A stretch of 64,000 bases of DNA from Cyanobium sp. (GTDB taxonomy: Bacteria > Cyanobacteriota > Cyanobacteriia > PCC-6307 > Cyanobiaceae). A program made the position numbers and the translations under genes. Positions 17,339 to 28,934 of the stretch are shown one piece after another. The notes under the pieces are model-generated. The model ran no database searches and was not told where the DNA came from. It saw only the letters and a list, made by a program, of their open reading frames with translations. The stretch is taken from the NCBI GenBank assembly GCA_007135755.1, contig SLIG01000110.1:1-64000 (forward strand), given 5' to 3'. How positions within the stretch are numbered: position 1 is the first letter of the stretch; every line of letters starts with the position of its first letter.

Positions 17339-18592
17339 TCAGAGGGGACGGCAGGGGCCCTGGGTCATGGCGCCGAGGCTGAGGCGGCGCAGGGGAGCCA
17401 GGGCCGCCAGCAGCGCCAGCGCCAGGCGGCGCAAGGGCAGCAGCAGCGGGGCGCGGTTGGAGAACAGCCGCATCAGCAGGTCGGTGGCCAGCAGGGTGAG
17501 CAGCAGGTCGGGCCAGCGGCGCCAGGCGTAGGCGGCCGGCAGCCGTTCGGCCGGCAAGCGGCCCGCCGCCACCCGGCGGGCCTGGCGGTGCAGTTCGGCC
17601 ACGTCGCGCCAGCAGAGGTTGAGACCCTGCCCCCCCACCGGATGGCAGCGGTGAGCGCTCTCGCCCACCAGCAGGGTGCGGCCCCGGGCCAGCCGCGTGG
17701 CCAGCTGCAGGGCCAGCGGGAAGGCGCGGGGCTCATCCAGCAGGGCATCGGGCTGAAAACGGTCGGGCAGGGCGCCGGCCAGGCCATCGAGGAAGGCCCC
17801 GGCGGGGAGGCTCTCCAGCTGGCGGCAGCGGCTCGAAGGAGCGCTCCACACCAACTGAAAGCGCCCCTGGCCGAGGGGCAGCACCGCAAACGGCCCCTCC
17901 GGCCGGAACAGTTCCCAGGCCTGGTCGTCGTCGCTGCCGCGCAGCTCCACCTGGGCCGTGAGGCAGCTCTGCCGGTAGGCCAGCTGCCAGAGGCCGATGC
18001 CCAGGGCCTCACGGCAACTGGAGTGGGGGCCGTCGGCCGCCACCACCAGATCCGGCTCAGCGGCGCCATCAACAGGCTGGGTTGCGCCCAGGCGGAGCTG
18101 GATGGCGGGATGATCCTGCAGGCGGCGCAACAGCACCGCCATCAGCGGGGCGTGCAGGGCGATCCAGCCCACGGCCGCATCGGGGGTGCGGCGGCAGCGC
18201 CCCGGCAGGTCGGCGATGCCGAAGGGCACGGTAGTTCCCACCCCCAGATCACAGAGCTCCAGGCGGCGAAAGGGCACCATCACCCCGGCGAGCCCATCCC
18301 AGAGCCCCAGGCGTTCAAGCAGCTGGCGGCTGGAGTGATTGAAGGCGTAGGCGCGGCTGCGCTGGCTGAGCTGGGCGGCGCTGAGGGGATCGTGCAGCGT
18401 CACCGTCCAGCCGGCGTCGGCCAGGGCCAGGGCGCAGAGCGCCCCGGTGGGACCCGCACCCAGCACCCCTGCCCGCAGGGCGGTGTCCGTCGTCAGGCGG
18501 ACAGACCCGGGCGCGACTGCGGTGGGGGCGGCGGCCAGGGAAGCGTTGCGGGGAGGGGCGGAGGTCAGATCTCTACGACAAAGCCGCAGCAA
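17339..18592 (-). CDS. FAD-dependent hydroxylase, UbiH/Coq6 family
   Basis: GVLGAGPTGALCALALADAGWTVTLHDP...VAADGPHSSCREALG...LVGESAHRCHPVGGQGLNLCWRDVAEL; true start is probably downstream of 18592. Confidence 0.88.
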   Translation of the reverse strand: MLRLCRRDLTSAPPRNASLAAAPTAVAPGSVRLTTDTALRAGVLGAGPTGALCALALADAGWTVTLHDPLSAAQLSQRSRAYAFNHSSRQLLERLGLWDGLAGVMVPFRRLELCDLGVGTTVPFGIADLPGRCRRTPDAAVGWIALHAPLMAVLLRRLQDHPAIQLRLGATQPVDGAAEPDLVVAADGPHSSCREALGIGLWQLAYRQSCLTAQVELRGSDDDQAWELFRPEGPFAVLPLGQGRFQLVWSAPSSRCRQLESLPAGAFLDGLAGALPDRFQPDALLDEPRAFPLALQLATRLARGRTLLVGESAHRCHPVGGQGLNLCWRDVAELHRQARRVAAGRLPAERLPAAYAWRRWPDLLLTLLATDLLMRLFSNRAPLLLPLRRLALALLAALAPLRRLSLGAMTQGPCRPL

Positions 18593-18605
18593 GTCTGCTG
18601 CGGCT
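18582..18605 (-). terminator. Hairpin downstream of hli
   Basis: AGCCGCAGCA-AGTC-TGCTGCGGCT, 10-bp perfect stem with a weak T-run on the minus strand. Confidence 0.6.
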
Positions 18606-18654
18606 GGAGGGGGCGGCGAGAGCGCCCCGTGGTGCGGTTGGCCGCGGGCCGGAA

Positions 18655-18900
18655 TCAGCCGATGCCCAGCAGACCGCGGGTGAAGGCCTCACCGCCGAGG
18701 GCGAATTCGGTGGCCAGCAGGGCGATGAAGCCGAGCATGGCCATGCGGCCGTTGAGCTTCTCGGCGCGCTCGTGGAAACCCCAGCCACTCTCAGGGCTCA
18801 CCACTTCCATGCGGGGCTCGGTGGCAAAGGCGTTGAGACGGCCGCCGTCTTCGGTGGTGACGGTGGCGCCGCGGATCACAGCAGGATTGGCTTGGGTCAT
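18655..18900 (-). CDS. hli: High light-inducible protein (HLIP)
   Basis: GFHERAEKLNGRMAMLGFIALLATEFALGG, the chlorophyll a/b-binding motif helix. Confidence 0.93.
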   Translation of the reverse strand: MTQANPAVIRGATVTTEDGGRLNAFATEPRMEVVSPESGWGFHERAEKLNGRMAMLGFIALLATEFALGGEAFTRGLLGIG

Positions 18901-18925
18901 GGGATGTCTCTTCTGGTCTGAGCGA

Positions 18926-18955
18926 ATTGTAACGCATTGTTGCGGTCTGTGACAA
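18926..18955 (-). promoter_or_regulatory. hli promoter with overlapping HLR1-like (RpaB) direct repeat
   Basis: Minus strand: TTGTCA-N18-TACAAT, with GCAACAAT-GC-GTTACAAT over the -10. Confidence 0.6.
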
Positions 18956-18971
18956 CCCCTTCAACTTTTCT

Positions 18972-19619
18972 TCAGCGCAGGCGGCGCAGGCAGAGCTCCT
19001 CGAAGGCGGGCCGCAGCAGGTAGGGATACTCGCCAACCCACAGCTTCCCCTCCGGCAGCCAGGCGTCGGTGAGCGCGCTGATGCGGGAGAAGTCCTTGCG
19101 GTCGCTGAGCACCAGGGTGCGCACCACCATTCCGCGGCGGATCTGCTGGTGCTTCTTCTCCATCGGAAAGCGCACCCGGCCCAGGTAGCCGTCCTCGTCC
19201 TCCAGCTCCAGGCTGAGCCAGGTGCGGCGGTTCTCCACCATCTGCAGCCGCCCGCTGCGGTCGGCCTGCTCGCGTCGCTCCTCCAGCAACTCCTGGGTGA
19301 ACAGATCGCCCACCTCCCCCTCGAAGATGGCGGCGGCCGGATAGCGGCGCAGGGTGGCGTTGCGCCGTCCAGCCTCGATGATCGGCCCCCAGAGCACGTA
19401 GAGCAGGGCGGCCACGCCCACCACCAGCAGGATCGGCGCGAACTGGCTGCGAAAGGCCAGCGTCTGGCTCACCAGCAGGCTGATCACCCCCACGATCACC
19501 GAGATCAGCACCCGCTGCAGCAGCTTGCGGGGGTCGCCGCTGCAGGCATTGAACTGGGGGCCGGTGGCCACCGCCGGGATCAGGCGCTGCAGCTCGCCGG
19601 GGCGCAGGGGGATGAGCAT
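18972..19619 (-). CDS. Conserved cyanobacterial membrane protein
   Basis: Two TM segments and a soluble C-terminus (RTWLSLELEDEDGYLGRVRFPMEKKHQQIRRGM). Confidence 0.6.
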   Translation of the reverse strand: MLIPLRPGELQRLIPAVATGPQFNACSGDPRKLLQRVLISVIVGVISLLVSQTLAFRSQFAPILLVVGVAALLYVLWGPIIEAGRRNATLRRYPAAAIFEGEVGDLFTQELLEERREQADRSGRLQMVENRRTWLSLELEDEDGYLGRVRFPMEKKHQQIRRGMVVRTLVLSDRKDFSRISALTDAWLPEGKLWVGEYPYLLRPAFEELCLRRLR

Positions 19620-19646
19620 CAGATCGGCCCCATCAACGGCACGCCA

Positions 19647-20525
19647 TCACAGCAGTCGCTCCAGCCCGTACACCAGCCCAGGCAGCTGGCGCACCCGGCG
19701 CACGGTGAGCAGCACGCCGGGCATGTAGGCGGAGCGGTCGATCGTGTCGTGGCGCAGGGTATAGGTTTCGCCCGGGGCGCCGAACATCACCTCCTGGTGG
19801 GCCACCAGACCCGGCAGGCGCACCGAGTGCAGGCGCAGGCCGCTGTCGCGCAGCCCGCCGCGGCAACCGGCCAGGGTTTCGTGTTCCTCCACCTCCTGGG
19901 GGTTGAAGCTCTTGCCCAGCTCCTCCATCAGCTCAGCGGTCTTGATGCAGGTGCCGCTGGGGGCATCGGCCTTGCGGTTGTGGTGCAGTTCGGTGAGCTC
20001 GGCGTGGTCGTAGAAGCGGGCGGCCGCGGCGGCGGCCTGCTGCAGCAGCACCATGCCCACGGAGAAATTGGGAATCACAGCCCCACCCACCGACGCCTTG
20101 TCGGCGAAGGTGGCCAGATCGGCCAGCTGCTGGGGACTCAGGCCCGTGGTGCCGATCACCGGGTGGACCCCGTAGGCGATGGCGCCGCGGGTGTGCTCGA
20201 ACACCACCGAAGGATGGGTGAAGTCCACCAGCACGGCTCCCAGGCCCGGGCCGGCGGTGCGCACCGCCTGGCTGGCCTGGCACAGGCAACCCTCGAAGTC
20301 GGCGGTGACCGCCACCTCCAGCTCGCCCAGGCCGAGTTCGCTGCCCACATCGGCCCCCTCCCTGCCGGGGGTGGTGTCGATGGCGCCCACCAGCCGGCAG
20401 TCGGGCGCCGCCGTCACCGCCTTCACCACCTCGGCGCCCATGCGGCCGAGGGCGCCGGCCACCACCACCGCGATCGGCGGGACGGCGGCAGGGTCGGCGG
20501 GCGGTGCAGCTGCGGAGCTGGTCAT
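19647..20525 (-). CDS. dapB: 4-hydroxy-tetrahydrodipicolinate reductase
   Basis: [18 protein letters not shown]...[22 protein letters not shown]; the 747-aa ORF is over-extended into antisense chlH. Confidence 0.94.
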   Translation of the reverse strand: MTSSAAAPPADPAAVPPIAVVVAGALGRMGAEVVKAVTAAPDCRLVGAIDTTPGREGADVGSELGLGELEVAVTADFEGCLCQASQAVRTAGPGLGAVLVDFTHPSVVFEHTRGAIAYGVHPVIGTTGLSPQQLADLATFADKASVGGAVIPNFSVGMVLLQQAAAAAARFYDHAELTELHHNRKADAPSGTCIKTAELMEELGKSFNPQEVEEHETLAGCRGGLRDSGLRLHSVRLPGLVAHQEVMFGAPGETYTLRHDTIDRSAYMPGVLLTVRRVRQLPGLVYGLERLL

Positions 20526-20618
20526 GGCGCGCGGAGCATTGCTGCAGAGCCTATGCAGCCTGCTCGCGCCGGGCTTCAAGGTTCGTAAGCTCAGGGCCAC
20601 AACGCCCGATCCGAGCGC

Positions 20619-23600
20619 ATGTTCACGCAGGTCCGCTCCGCCAACCGTCGTGTCAGCCCTGGCGGCGACCACAACGGTGCGGTGATGAAGGCCGTGTACG
20701 TGGTGCTCGAGCCCCAGTACCAGAACGCCCTCACCCTGGCGGCCACCTCCCTCAACGACCAGAACGGCCCCCTGGCGATCGAGCTGAGCGGCTATCTGAT
20801 CGAGGAATTGCGCGATCCGGAGAACTACGCCCAGTTCTGCGCCGATGTGGCGGCGGCCGATGTGTTCATCGCCTCGCTGATCTTCATCGAGGACCTGGCC
20901 CAGAAGGTGGTGGAGGCGGTGGCGCCCCACCGCGACCGGCTGAAGGCGGCGGTGGTGTTCCCCTCCATGCCCGAGGTGATGCGCCTCAACAAGCTGGGCA
21001 GCTTCTCGATGGCCCAGCTGGGCCAGAGCAAGAGTGCCATCGCCAGCTTCATGAAGAAGCGCAAGGAGGCCGGCGGCGCCGGTTTCCAGGACGCGATGTT
21101 GAAGCTGCTCAACACCCTGCCCACGGTGTTGAAGTACCTGCCGGTGGAGAAGGCCCAGGATGCCCGCTCCTTCATGCTCAGCTTCCAGTACTGGCTGGGC
21201 GGCACGCCGGACAACCTCAGGAATTTCCTGTTGATGCTGGCCGACAAGTACGTGTTCCCCCGCGGCGGCGACAACGCGGCGGCCGACCGGCCCGAGCTGC
21301 AGGTGGCCGAACCGGTCACCTTCCCGGATCTCGGCATCTGGCACCCCCTGGCGCCGGGCATGTTCGAAGACCTCAAGGAATACCTCAACTGGAGCGCCAG
21401 CCGCACCGACCTCAGCGACAGGGCCCGCCAGGGTCCGGTGATCGGCCTGGTTCTGCAGCGCAGCCACATCGTCACCGGCGATGAGGCCCACTACGTGGCC
21501 GTGATCCAGGAACTGGAATACCGCGGCGCCACCGTGATCCCGGTGTTCTGCGGCGGACTCGACTTCACCAAGCCGGTGAATGCCTTCTTCTACGACCCCC
21601 TCAATTCCGAAACCCCGCTGGTGGACGGAGTGGTGAGCCTCACCGGCTTCGCCCTGGTGGGGGGCCCAGCCCGCCAGGACCACCCCAGGGCGATCGAGGT
21701 GCTCAAGAAGCTCAACCGCCCCTACATGGTGGCCCTGCCGCTGGTGTTCCAGACCACCCAGGAGTGGGAGGAGAGCGACCTGGGCCTGCACCCGGTGCAG
21801 GTGGCCCTGCAGATCGCCATCCCCGAACTCGATGGCGCCATCGAGCCGATCGTGCTCAGCGGTCGCGACGACGCCACCGGCAAGGCCCACACCCTGCAGG
21901 ACCGGGTGGAGGCGATCGCCGAGCGCTCAATCCGCTGGGCCTCCCTGCGCATCAAGCCCCGGGCCCAGAAGAAGCTGGCGATCACCGTGTTCAGCTTCCC
22001 GCCCGACAAGGGCAACGTGGGCACCGCCGCCTATCTGGATGTGTTCGGCTCCATCCACCGGGTGATGGAGGAGATGGCGGCCAAGGGCTACGACGTGGGC
22101 GGCCTGCCCAAGACGGCCAAGGAGCTGATGGAGGCGGTGCTCTCCGATCCCGAGGCGATGGAGGGGGCGCCGGAGCTGGCGATCGCCCACCGCATGAGCG
22201 TGGAGGAGTACGAGCGGCTCACCCCTTACTCCGAGCGCCTGGAGGAGAACTGGGGCAAGCCCCCCGGCACCCTCAACAGCGACGGCACCAACCTGCTGAT
22301 CTACGGCCGCCACTTCGGCAACGTGTTCGTGGGCGTGCAGCCCACCTTCGGCTACGAGGGCGACCCGATGCGGCTGCTGTATTCGCGCAGCGCCAGCCCC
22401 CACCACGGCTTCGCCGCTTACTACACCTACCTGGAAAAGGTGTGGGGCGCCGATGCGGTGCTGCACTTCGGCACCCACGGCTCCCTGGAGTTCATGCCTG
22501 GCAAGCAGATGGGCATGAGCGACACCTGCTACCCCGATTCCCTGATCGGCGCCCTCCCCAACCTCTACTACTACGCGGCCAACAACCCCAGCGAGGCCAC
22601 GATCGCCAAGCGGCGCGGCTATGCCGAAACGATCTCCTACCTCACGCCGCCGGCAGAAAACGCTGGCCTCTACAAGGGTCTCAAGGAGCTGGGCGAGCTG
22701 GTGGGCAGCTACCAGCAGCTGCGCGAGGGCAGCCGGGGCGTCCAGATCGTGAACGCGGTGGTGGAAACGGCGCGCCAGTGCAACCTCGACAAGGACGTGA
22801 CCCTGCCGGAGGTGGATGCCGCCGAGCTGGATCTGGCCGCGCGTGATGGGGTGATCGGCGCGGTGTACCGCCAGCTGATGGAGATCGAGAGCCGGCTGCT
22901 GCCCTGCGGCCTGCACACGATCGGCAAGCCCCCCACCGCCGAGGAGGCGATCGCCACCCTGGTGAACATCGCCGCCCTGGAACGCGAGGAGGAGGGCATC
23001 CGCTCGCTGCCGGGGCTGCTGGCCGAGAGCCTGGGCCGCACGATCGGCGATGTGTACAAGGGCAACGACGCCGGCGTGCTCGCCGATGTGGAGCTCAACC
23101 GCCGCATCACCGACACCTCCCGGGCGGCGGTGGGGGCCATGGTGCGCTCGGTGACCGGCAGCGACGGCCGGGTGACCCTGCGGCGCAACTTCGGCTGGCT
23201 GTTTGATTGGCTCAACACGATGGGCTTCAAGCTGCCCAGCCCCTGGCTGCGGGCCTGCTGCGGCGCCGGCTTCGTGAGCGTGAATTCCACCGAGCTCGAC
23301 AAGCTGTTCGCCTATCTGCAGTTCTGCCTGGAGCAGGTGTGCGCTGATCAGGAGATGCAGAGCCTGCTCAAGGCGCTGGATGGCGAATACGTGCTGCCCG
23401 GCCCCGGTGGCGACCCGATCCGCAACCCGGGCGTGCTGCCCAGCGGCAAGAACATCCACGCCCTCGACCCCCAGGCCATCCCCACCCGCGCCGCCATCGC
23501 CGCCGCCAAGGGCGTGGTGGACAAGCTGATCGAGCGCCAGAAGGCGGAGCAGGGCAGCTGGCCGGAAACGATCGCCTGCGTGCTCTGGGGCACCGACAAC

Positions 23601-24635
23601 ATCAAGACCTACGGCGAATCCCTGGCCCAGATCCTCTGGTTCATCGGCGTCAAGCCGGTGCCCGATTCCCTCGGCCGGGTGAACAAGCTGGAGCTCATTT
23701 CCCTGGAGGAGCTGGGCCGGCCCCGCATCGATGTGGTGGTGAACTGCAGCGGCGTGTTCCGCGACCTGTTCATCAACCAGATGGCCCTGATCGACCAGGG
23801 CGTGAAGATGGCGGCCGAGGCCGATGAGCCCCTGGACATGAACTTCGTGCGTCGCCATGCCCAGGAGCAGGCGGAGAAGGAGGGCATCTCCCTGCGCGAT
23901 GCCGCCACGCGCGTGTTCTCCAACGCCAGCGGCAGCTACTCCTCCAATGTGAACCTGGCGGTGGAGAACAGCACCTGGGAGGAGGAGGGCGAACTGCAGG
24001 AGATGTACCTCTCCCGCAAGACCTTCGCCTTCAATGCCGACAACCCCGGCGAGATGAACCAGAACCGCGAAGTGTTCGAGGCGGCGATGAAGACCGCCGA
24101 TGTGACCTTCCAGAACCTGGATTCCGCCGAGATCTCGCTCACCGATGTGAGCCACTACTTCGACTCCGATCCCACCAAGCTGATCCAGGGGTTGCGGGAC
24201 GACGGCAAGGCGCCGGCCAGCTACATCGCCGACACCACCACCGCCAACGCTCAGGTGCGCTCGCTCAGCGAAACGATCCGCCTCGATTCGCGCACCAAAC
24301 TCCTCAACCCCAAGTGGTACGAGGGCATGCTCAATTCCGGCTATGAGGGTGTGCGGGAAGTAGCCAAACGGCTCAACTTCACCCTCGGCTGGAGCGCCAC
24401 CAGCGGCGCGGTGGACAACTTCGTGTACGAGGAGGCCAACGACACCTTCATCAACGACCCCGAGATGCGCCAGCGGCTGATGGACCTCAATCCCCACAGC
24501 TTCCGCCGCATCGTCGGCACCCTGCTGGAGGTGAACGGCCGCGGCTACTGGGACACCAGCGACGAGAACATCGCCCAGCTGCAGGAGCTGTACCAGCAGA
24601 TCGAAGACAGGATCGAGGGGGTGAGCGAGGGCTGA
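20619..24635 (+). CDS. chlH: Magnesium chelatase subunit H
   Basis: 1338 aa; [28 protein letters not shown]...[24 protein letters not shown], CobN/ChlH hallmark. Confidence 0.97.
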   Translation: MFTQVRSANRRVSPGGDHNGAVMKAVYVVLEPQYQNALTLAATSLNDQNGPLAIELSGYLIEELRDPENYAQFCADVAAADVFIASLIFIEDLAQKVVEAVAPHRDRLKAAVVFPSMPEVMRLNKLGSFSMAQLGQSKSAIASFMKKRKEAGGAGFQDAMLKLLNTLPTVLKYLPVEKAQDARSFMLSFQYWLGGTPDNLRNFLLMLADKYVFPRGGDNAAADRPELQVAEPVTFPDLGIWHPLAPGMFEDLKEYLNWSASRTDLSDRARQGPVIGLVLQRSHIVTGDEAHYVAVIQELEYRGATVIPVFCGGLDFTKPVNAFFYDPLNSETPLVDGVVSLTGFALVGGPARQDHPRAIEVLKKLNRPYMVALPLVFQTTQEWEESDLGLHPVQVALQIAIPELDGAIEPIVLSGRDDATGKAHTLQDRVEAIAERSIRWASLRIKPRAQKKLAITVFSFPPDKGNVGTAAYLDVFGSIHRVMEEMAAKGYDVGGLPKTAKELMEAVLSDPEAMEGAPELAIAHRMSVEEYERLTPYSERLEENWGKPPGTLNSDGTNLLIYGRHFGNVFVGVQPTFGYEGDPMRLLYSRSASPHHGFAAYYTYLEKVWGADAVLHFGTHGSLEFMPGKQMGMSDTCYPDSLIGALPNLYYYAANNPSEATIAKRRGYAETISYLTPPAENAGLYKGLKELGELVGSYQQLREGSRGVQIVNAVVETARQCNLDKDVTLPEVDAAELDLAARDGVIGAVYRQLMEIESRLLPCGLHTIGKPPTAEEAIATLVNIAALEREEEGIRSLPGLLAESLGRTIGDVYKGNDAGVLADVELNRRITDTSRAAVGAMVRSVTGSDGRVTLRRNFGWLFDWLNTMGFKLPSPWLRACCGAGFVSVNSTELDKLFAYLQFCLEQVCADQEMQSLLKALDGEYVLPGPGGDPIRNPGVLPSGKNIHALDPQAIPTRAAIAAAKGVVDKLIERQKAEQGSWPETIACVLWGTDNIKTYGESLAQILWFIGVKPVPDSLGRVNKLELISLEELGRPRIDVVVNCSGVFRDLFINQMALIDQGVKMAAEADEPLDMNFVRRHAQEQAEKEGISLRDAATRVFSNASGSYSSNVNLAVENSTWEEEGELQEMYLSRKTFAFNADNPGEMNQNREVFEAAMKTADVTFQNLDSAEISLTDVSHYFDSDPTKLIQGLRDDGKAPASYIADTTTANAQVRSLSETIRLDSRTKLLNPKWYEGMLNSGYEGVREVAKRLNFTLGWSATSGAVDNFVYEEANDTFINDPEMRQRLMDLNPHSFRRIVGTLLEVNGRGYWDTSDENIAQLQELYQQIEDRIEGVSEG

Positions 24636-24653
24636 TCCCCGGCCCGCGCCCTT

Positions 24654-25517
24654 TCAGCCCGCCACAGCCTGGGCCATCCGCGCCACCTGGGCGATCGGGC
24701 CCACATCGTGCACCCGCAGCACCGCCGCACCGCGGGCCACGGCCAGGGCGCACACCGCGGCGGTGCCCCAGAGGCGCGCCCGCGGGCGGGGCTCGTCCAG
24801 CACCGCACCGATGAAGCGCTTGCGCGACGGGCCCACCAGCAGGGGGAAGGGCGGCTCTGCCTGGCCGGGGCGGGGGGTGGCCAGATCGGTCAACCGCCGC
24901 AGCAGCTCCAGGTTCTGGTCGGTGGTCTTGGCAAAGCCCAGACCCGGGTCCCACACGATCTGTTGGCGGCGGACGCCGGCCGCCAGGGCGGCGGCGGTGG
25001 CCGCCTCCAGCTCGGCGCGCACCTCCGCGAGCAGATCGCCATACACCGCCAGCTCGTCCATCGAGCGGCTGTCGCCGCGGCTGTGCATGAGCACGTAGGG
25101 GCAGCCACGAGCGGCGATCAGGGGCAGCATCGCCGGATCGCGCCCGCTGCAGCCGCGCACGTCGTTGATCCAGTCGGCGCCGGCGGCCAGGGCCGCCTCA
25201 GCCACCGAGGCATGAAAGGTGTCCACCGAGAGCGTGATCGCCGGCTGGGCGGCGCGGATCGCCTCCAGGGGTGGGAGCAGCCGCTCCAGCTCCTGCTGGG
25301 GGCCCACCATCACAGCCCCCGGGCGGGTGCTCTGGCCACCGAGATCGAGCACATCGGCCCCCTGGGCCACCATCCGGGCCGCCACCCGCGCGGCCTGGTC
25401 CATGCCGGCGATGCGGCCCCCATCGCTGAAGGAATCGGGGGTGAGGTTGATCACCCCCATCACCAGGGGACGCTGACCCCAGCGGAAACCGGAATCGCCC
25501 CGCAGCGGGCCGGTCAC
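24654..25517 (-). CDS. folP: Dihydropteroate synthase
   Basis: [17 protein letters not shown]...[14 protein letters not shown]...GPSRKRFIG. Confidence 0.95.
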   Translation of the reverse strand: MTGPLRGDSGFRWGQRPLVMGVINLTPDSFSDGGRIAGMDQAARVAARMVAQGADVLDLGGQSTRPGAVMVGPQQELERLLPPLEAIRAAQPAITLSVDTFHASVAEAALAAGADWINDVRGCSGRDPAMLPLIAARGCPYVLMHSRGDSRSMDELAVYGDLLAEVRAELEAATAAALAAGVRRQQIVWDPGLGFAKTTDQNLELLRRLTDLATPRPGQAEPPFPLLVGPSRKRFIGAVLDEPRPRARLWGTAAVCALAVARGAAVLRVHDVGPIAQVARMAQAVAG

Positions 25518-26257
25518 ACCCGCGCCGGCACCTGGTAGTTGGCGATGCGGGCAAAGCTCTCGGCATCCAGCGAGGCACCGCCCACCAGCACGCCGTCGAT
25601 GTCGCTCTGGGCCATCAGGTCGTCGATGGTGGCCGGGTTCACCGAGCCGCCGTACTGAACCACCACCTCCGGGTTGCCCACCCAGCCGCGGATCAGGGCG
25701 CAGATGCGGTTGGCCTCCTGGGCCGGGCAGGTCTTGCCGGTGCCGATGGCCCAGATCGGCTCATAGGCCACGATCAGGCGGGCCGGATCCACATCCTCCA
25801 GGCCCTGCTCGATCTGCCGGTGGATCACGCGCTCCGTTTCAGCGGACTCGCGCTGGTCGAGGCTCTCGCCCACGCACAGGATCGGCACCAGCCCATGGCG
25901 CTGGGCGGTGCGGGCGCGCAGGTTGATCTGCTCGTCGCTCTCGCAGAAGTACTTGCGCGGCTCACTGTGGCCCACGATCGCGTGGCTGACACCGTGCTCC
26001 ACCAGCATCGCCGCCGAGATCATGCCGGTGTAGGCGCCCTTCTCGTCCCAGTGCACGTTCTGGGCGGCAATCGCCACCCCGGTGCCGGCCAGGTGGCGGC
26101 TGAGGGTGGGAATCGCGGTGAAGGGCGGGGCGATCACCACCTCGCGATCACTCGGAAGCTCGGCGATCAGCGGGCGGAAGGTGGCAGCGAAGGCCCGCGT
26201 CTCGGCGCAGGTCATGTGCATCTTCCAGTTGCCTGCAATGACGGCCTTGCGCACCAT
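25514..26257 (-). CDS. tpiA: Triosephosphate isomerase
   Basis: [14 protein letters not shown]...[18 protein letters not shown]...[17 protein letters not shown]. Confidence 0.96.
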   Translation of the reverse strand: MVRKAVIAGNWKMHMTCAETRAFAATFRPLIAELPSDREVVIAPPFTAIPTLSRHLAGTGVAIAAQNVHWDEKGAYTGMISAAMLVEHGVSHAIVGHSEPRKYFCESDEQINLRARTAQRHGLVPILCVGESLDQRESAETERVIHRQIEQGLEDVDPARLIVAYEPIWAIGTGKTCPAQEANRICALIRGWVGNPEVVVQYGGSVNPATIDDLMAQSDIDGVLVGGASLDAESFARIANYQVPARV

Positions 26258-26343
26258 GAGCTTGCTGATCACCACAACCAAACGCTAACGGGCCACCGGT
26301 CAGCCGCCCGCCGGGCCCCTCTCAGCCGCCCGCCAGGCCCCCC

Positions 26344-26586
26344 TCAGCCGCCCGCTGGGCCACTGAACACCAGTTCGCGGCCATCGAGGAGCACCGCATC
26401 GCCTGGGGCCAGCTGGCGGCCGCGACGCAGCTCGATGGTTCCATTCACGCGCACGTCGCCGCGCTGGATGCGCAGCTTGGCCTCGCCGCCGGTGGCCACC
26501 AGGCCGTGGAACTTGAGGAACTGATCAAGCTTCACCGGGAGCTGAACCCCACGACCCTTAGCGTGCCGCGATGCTCGCACCTCCAC
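26344..26586 (-). CDS. S4-domain RNA-binding protein
   Basis: VKLDQFLKFHGLVATGGEAKLRIQRGDVRVNGTIELRRGRQLAPGD. Confidence 0.8.
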   Translation of the reverse strand: MEVRASRHAKGRGVQLPVKLDQFLKFHGLVATGGEAKLRIQRGDVRVNGTIELRRGRQLAPGDAVLLDGRELVFSGPAGG

Positions 26587-28334
26587 CGGCGGCAGGCCGC
26601 CACAGCCTGCGGGACAGCGTGCGCAGGCTGTGGCCCCTGATGCGGCCCCACCGGCGCCGGCTCACCGCCGGTGGCGTGTGCATCGTGATCTACGTGCTCT
26701 GCTGGCCCCTGCTGGCGGCCCTCGCCGGCCGGCTGATCCCTGCCATCGGCGCCGGCGATCTGGCCACCACCCTGCAGGCGGTGCTGCTGGCCCTGCTGGT
26801 GTTCCTGGTGCAGAAAGCGGCTCAGTTCGGCCAGGACACCCTGCTGGCCGGGCCGGCACTGGGCGTGAGCCGAACCCTGCGCCAGCAGCTGTTCGCCCGC
26901 CTGCAACGGCTGGAGTTCGCCTCCCTCGACAAGCTCTCGGCCGGCGATCTCACCTACCGCCTCACCGAGGATGCCGACCGGGTGGGTGAGGTGATCTACA
27001 AGACGATCCAGGACACCACCCCCAGCGGCCTGCAGCTGCTGGCGGTGCTGGGCTACATGCTCTGGCTCGACTGGCCCCTGGCCCTGGCCACCCTGCTGCT
27101 GGCGCCGCTGGTGGCGCTGCTGGTGAGCGCCTTCGGGGCACGGGTGATGGCGGCGGCCGAGCGCAGCCAGCGCCAGGTGAGCGAGCTGGCCGGTCTGCTG
27201 GCCGAGGCCATCGCCGGCCTGCCCCTGGTGCGGGCCTATGCCGCCGAGCCCTGGCTGCAGCGGCGCTTCGACGCGGAAGTGGAGCAGCACCGCCGCGCCC
27301 GCTACCGCACCCTGCGCCTGCTGGCCCTGCAGCATCCGGTGGTGGGCTTTCTCGAGGCCGGCGGCATCCTCACCGTGCTCCTGATCGGCGCCTGGCGGAT
27401 TCAGGGTGGCCAGCTCGATGCCCAGGGCTTCAGCAGCTATGTGGCGGCGCTGCTGATGCTGATTGATCCCATCGCCCACCTCACCACCAACTTCAACGAG
27501 CTGCAGCAGGGGCAGGCCTCCCTGCAGCGCCTGCTGGCGATCGAGCGCGAGCCGGTGGAGCCACCCGACCATCCCGGCGCCGGAACCCTGGGAGCGGTGC
27601 GCGGCGAGCTGGTGCTGGAGGCGATCGCCTTCGGCTACAACCCGGCCCAGCCGGTGCTGCGCGGGCTCGATCTGCAGGTGGAACCCGGCCAGGTTGTTGC
27701 CCTGGTGGGCCCGTCGGGGGCGGGCAAGAGCACCCTGTTTTCGCTGCTGCTGCGCTTCAACGTGGCCCAGTGCGGCCGCGTGCTGCTCGATGGCCGCGAC
27801 CTGGCCGGACTGCGCGCCGCCGAGCTGCGCCGCGCCGTGGCCCTGGTGCCCCAGCAGAGCCAGGTGTTCTCGGGCACCGTGGCCGAGGCGATCGCCTTCG
27901 GCCGGCCCGCCACCCCCGAGCAGATCCAGCGGGCAGCGCGGCTGGCCAACGCCGAGGGCTTCATCGAGGCCCTGCCCCACGGCTACGCCAGCCGGGTGGA
28001 AGAGCGGGGCCGGAACTTCTCCGGCGGTCAGCTGCAGCGCCTGGCGATCGCCCGGGCGGTGCTGGGCGATCCGGCCCTGCTGCTGCTCGATGAGGCCACC
28101 AGCGCCCTCGACGCCGAGGCGGAAGAGGCGGTGCAGCGGGGCCTGCGTCAGGCCATGGCCGGGCGCACGGTGCTGGTGATCGCCCACCGCCTGGCCACGG
28201 TGCAGCAGGCCGACCGCATCGTGGTGCTCTCGGACGGGCAGATCGTGGAGCAGGGCAGCCACAATCAGCTGATGGCCCACGGCGGCCGTTACCGCGACCT
28301 CTGCCGGCGCCAGTTCATCCAGCTTGAATCCTGA
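26571..28334 (+). CDS. ABC transporter, fused permease/ATPase (exporter type)
   Basis: 6-TM domain; Walker A VGPSGAGKSTL, signature NFSGGQLQRLAIARAVL, Walker B LLLLDEATSALDAE. Confidence 0.93.
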   Translation: MLAPPPAAGRHSLRDSVRRLWPLMRPHRRRLTAGGVCIVIYVLCWPLLAALAGRLIPAIGAGDLATTLQAVLLALLVFLVQKAAQFGQDTLLAGPALGVSRTLRQQLFARLQRLEFASLDKLSAGDLTYRLTEDADRVGEVIYKTIQDTTPSGLQLLAVLGYMLWLDWPLALATLLLAPLVALLVSAFGARVMAAAERSQRQVSELAGLLAEAIAGLPLVRAYAAEPWLQRRFDAEVEQHRRARYRTLRLLALQHPVVGFLEAGGILTVLLIGAWRIQGGQLDAQGFSSYVAALLMLIDPIAHLTTNFNELQQGQASLQRLLAIEREPVEPPDHPGAGTLGAVRGELVLEAIAFGYNPAQPVLRGLDLQVEPGQVVALVGPSGAGKSTLFSLLLRFNVAQCGRVLLDGRDLAGLRAAELRRAVALVPQQSQVFSGTVAEAIAFGRPATPEQIQRAARLANAEGFIEALPHGYASRVEERGRNFSGGQLQRLAIARAVLGDPALLLLDEATSALDAEAEEAVQRGLRQAMAGRTVLVIAHRLATVQQADRIVVLSDGQIVEQGSHNQLMAHGGRYRDLCRRQFIQLES

Positions 28335-28357
28335 TCCCACAGGGGGTCCACGCAGCC

Positions 28358-28690
28358 ATGGCCTGGGAATACCGGGTGATCCACATCGACGTGAGCAGCG
28401 GCTCGCCGCCCGAGCCGCCCTCGCCGGAGGCCGACAGCCGGCGCCTGGACGGCGCCCTCAGCCCGGAATTCCTGGAGCGGGAATTCCCCCAGCAATACCG
28501 CGGTGCCAATGCCCGGCCGCGCCACCCGGCCGAGCAGCTGCAGTTCTTCCTCAACGCCCTCGGACGGGAGAACTGGGAGCTGGTGGAGGCCCCCCAGCTG
28601 GGCCGGCTGCTGATGTTCGTGTTCAAGCGGCCGGCCCTCGACCTGCCCCAGCTGCCGCCCGGAGGCGGTGAGCGGGGATCCGTATCCTGA
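28358..28690 (+). CDS. DUF4177-like small protein
   Basis: WEYRVIHIDVSSG...EQLQFFLNALGRENWELVEAPQLGRLLMFVFKRP. Confidence 0.55.
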   Translation: MAWEYRVIHIDVSSGSPPEPPSPEADSRRLDGALSPEFLEREFPQQYRGANARPRHPAEQLQFFLNALGRENWELVEAPQLGRLLMFVFKRPALDLPQLPPGGGERGSVS

Positions 28691-28712
28691 GCGGGCCCTG
28701 AAGTCTCCCGCC

Positions 28713-28934
28713 GTGGACAGCAACGCCCAGCAGCCTCCTGTGCTCACCTTCGAGGGCAAGCGCTACGACCTCAACTCCCTGCCCGATGAGGTGAAGGAAC
28801 TGGTGCGGGGCATGCAGGTGGCCGACGCCCAGCTGCGCATGCATGAGGACACCCTCAAGGTGCTGGCGGTGGGCCGGCAGTCGCTGGCCATGCAGCTCAA
28901 CGAGAAGCTGCAGCAGATCGCCCCCCTGCCCTGA
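28713..28934 (+). CDS. DUF6447-like small protein
   Basis: LTFEGKRYDLNSLPDEVKELVRGMQVADAQLRMHEDTLKVLAVGRQSLAMQLNEKLQ; GTG start inferred. Confidence 0.6.
   Translation: MDSNAQQPPVLTFEGKRYDLNSLPDEVKELVRGMQVADAQLRMHEDTLKVLAVGRQSLAMQLNEKLQQIAPLP

Noticed and set aside
19149-20588. 479-aa plus-strand ORF opposite dapB and its neighbour
   Set aside because: Antisense shadow ORF.
21927-24497. 856-aa minus-strand ORF opposite chlH
   Set aside because: High-GC antisense ORF; low-complexity His/Gly/Leu composition and full overlap with the well-supported ChlH CDS.
26532-28340. 602-aa minus-strand ORF opposite the ABC transporter
   Set aside because: Antisense shadow ORF.
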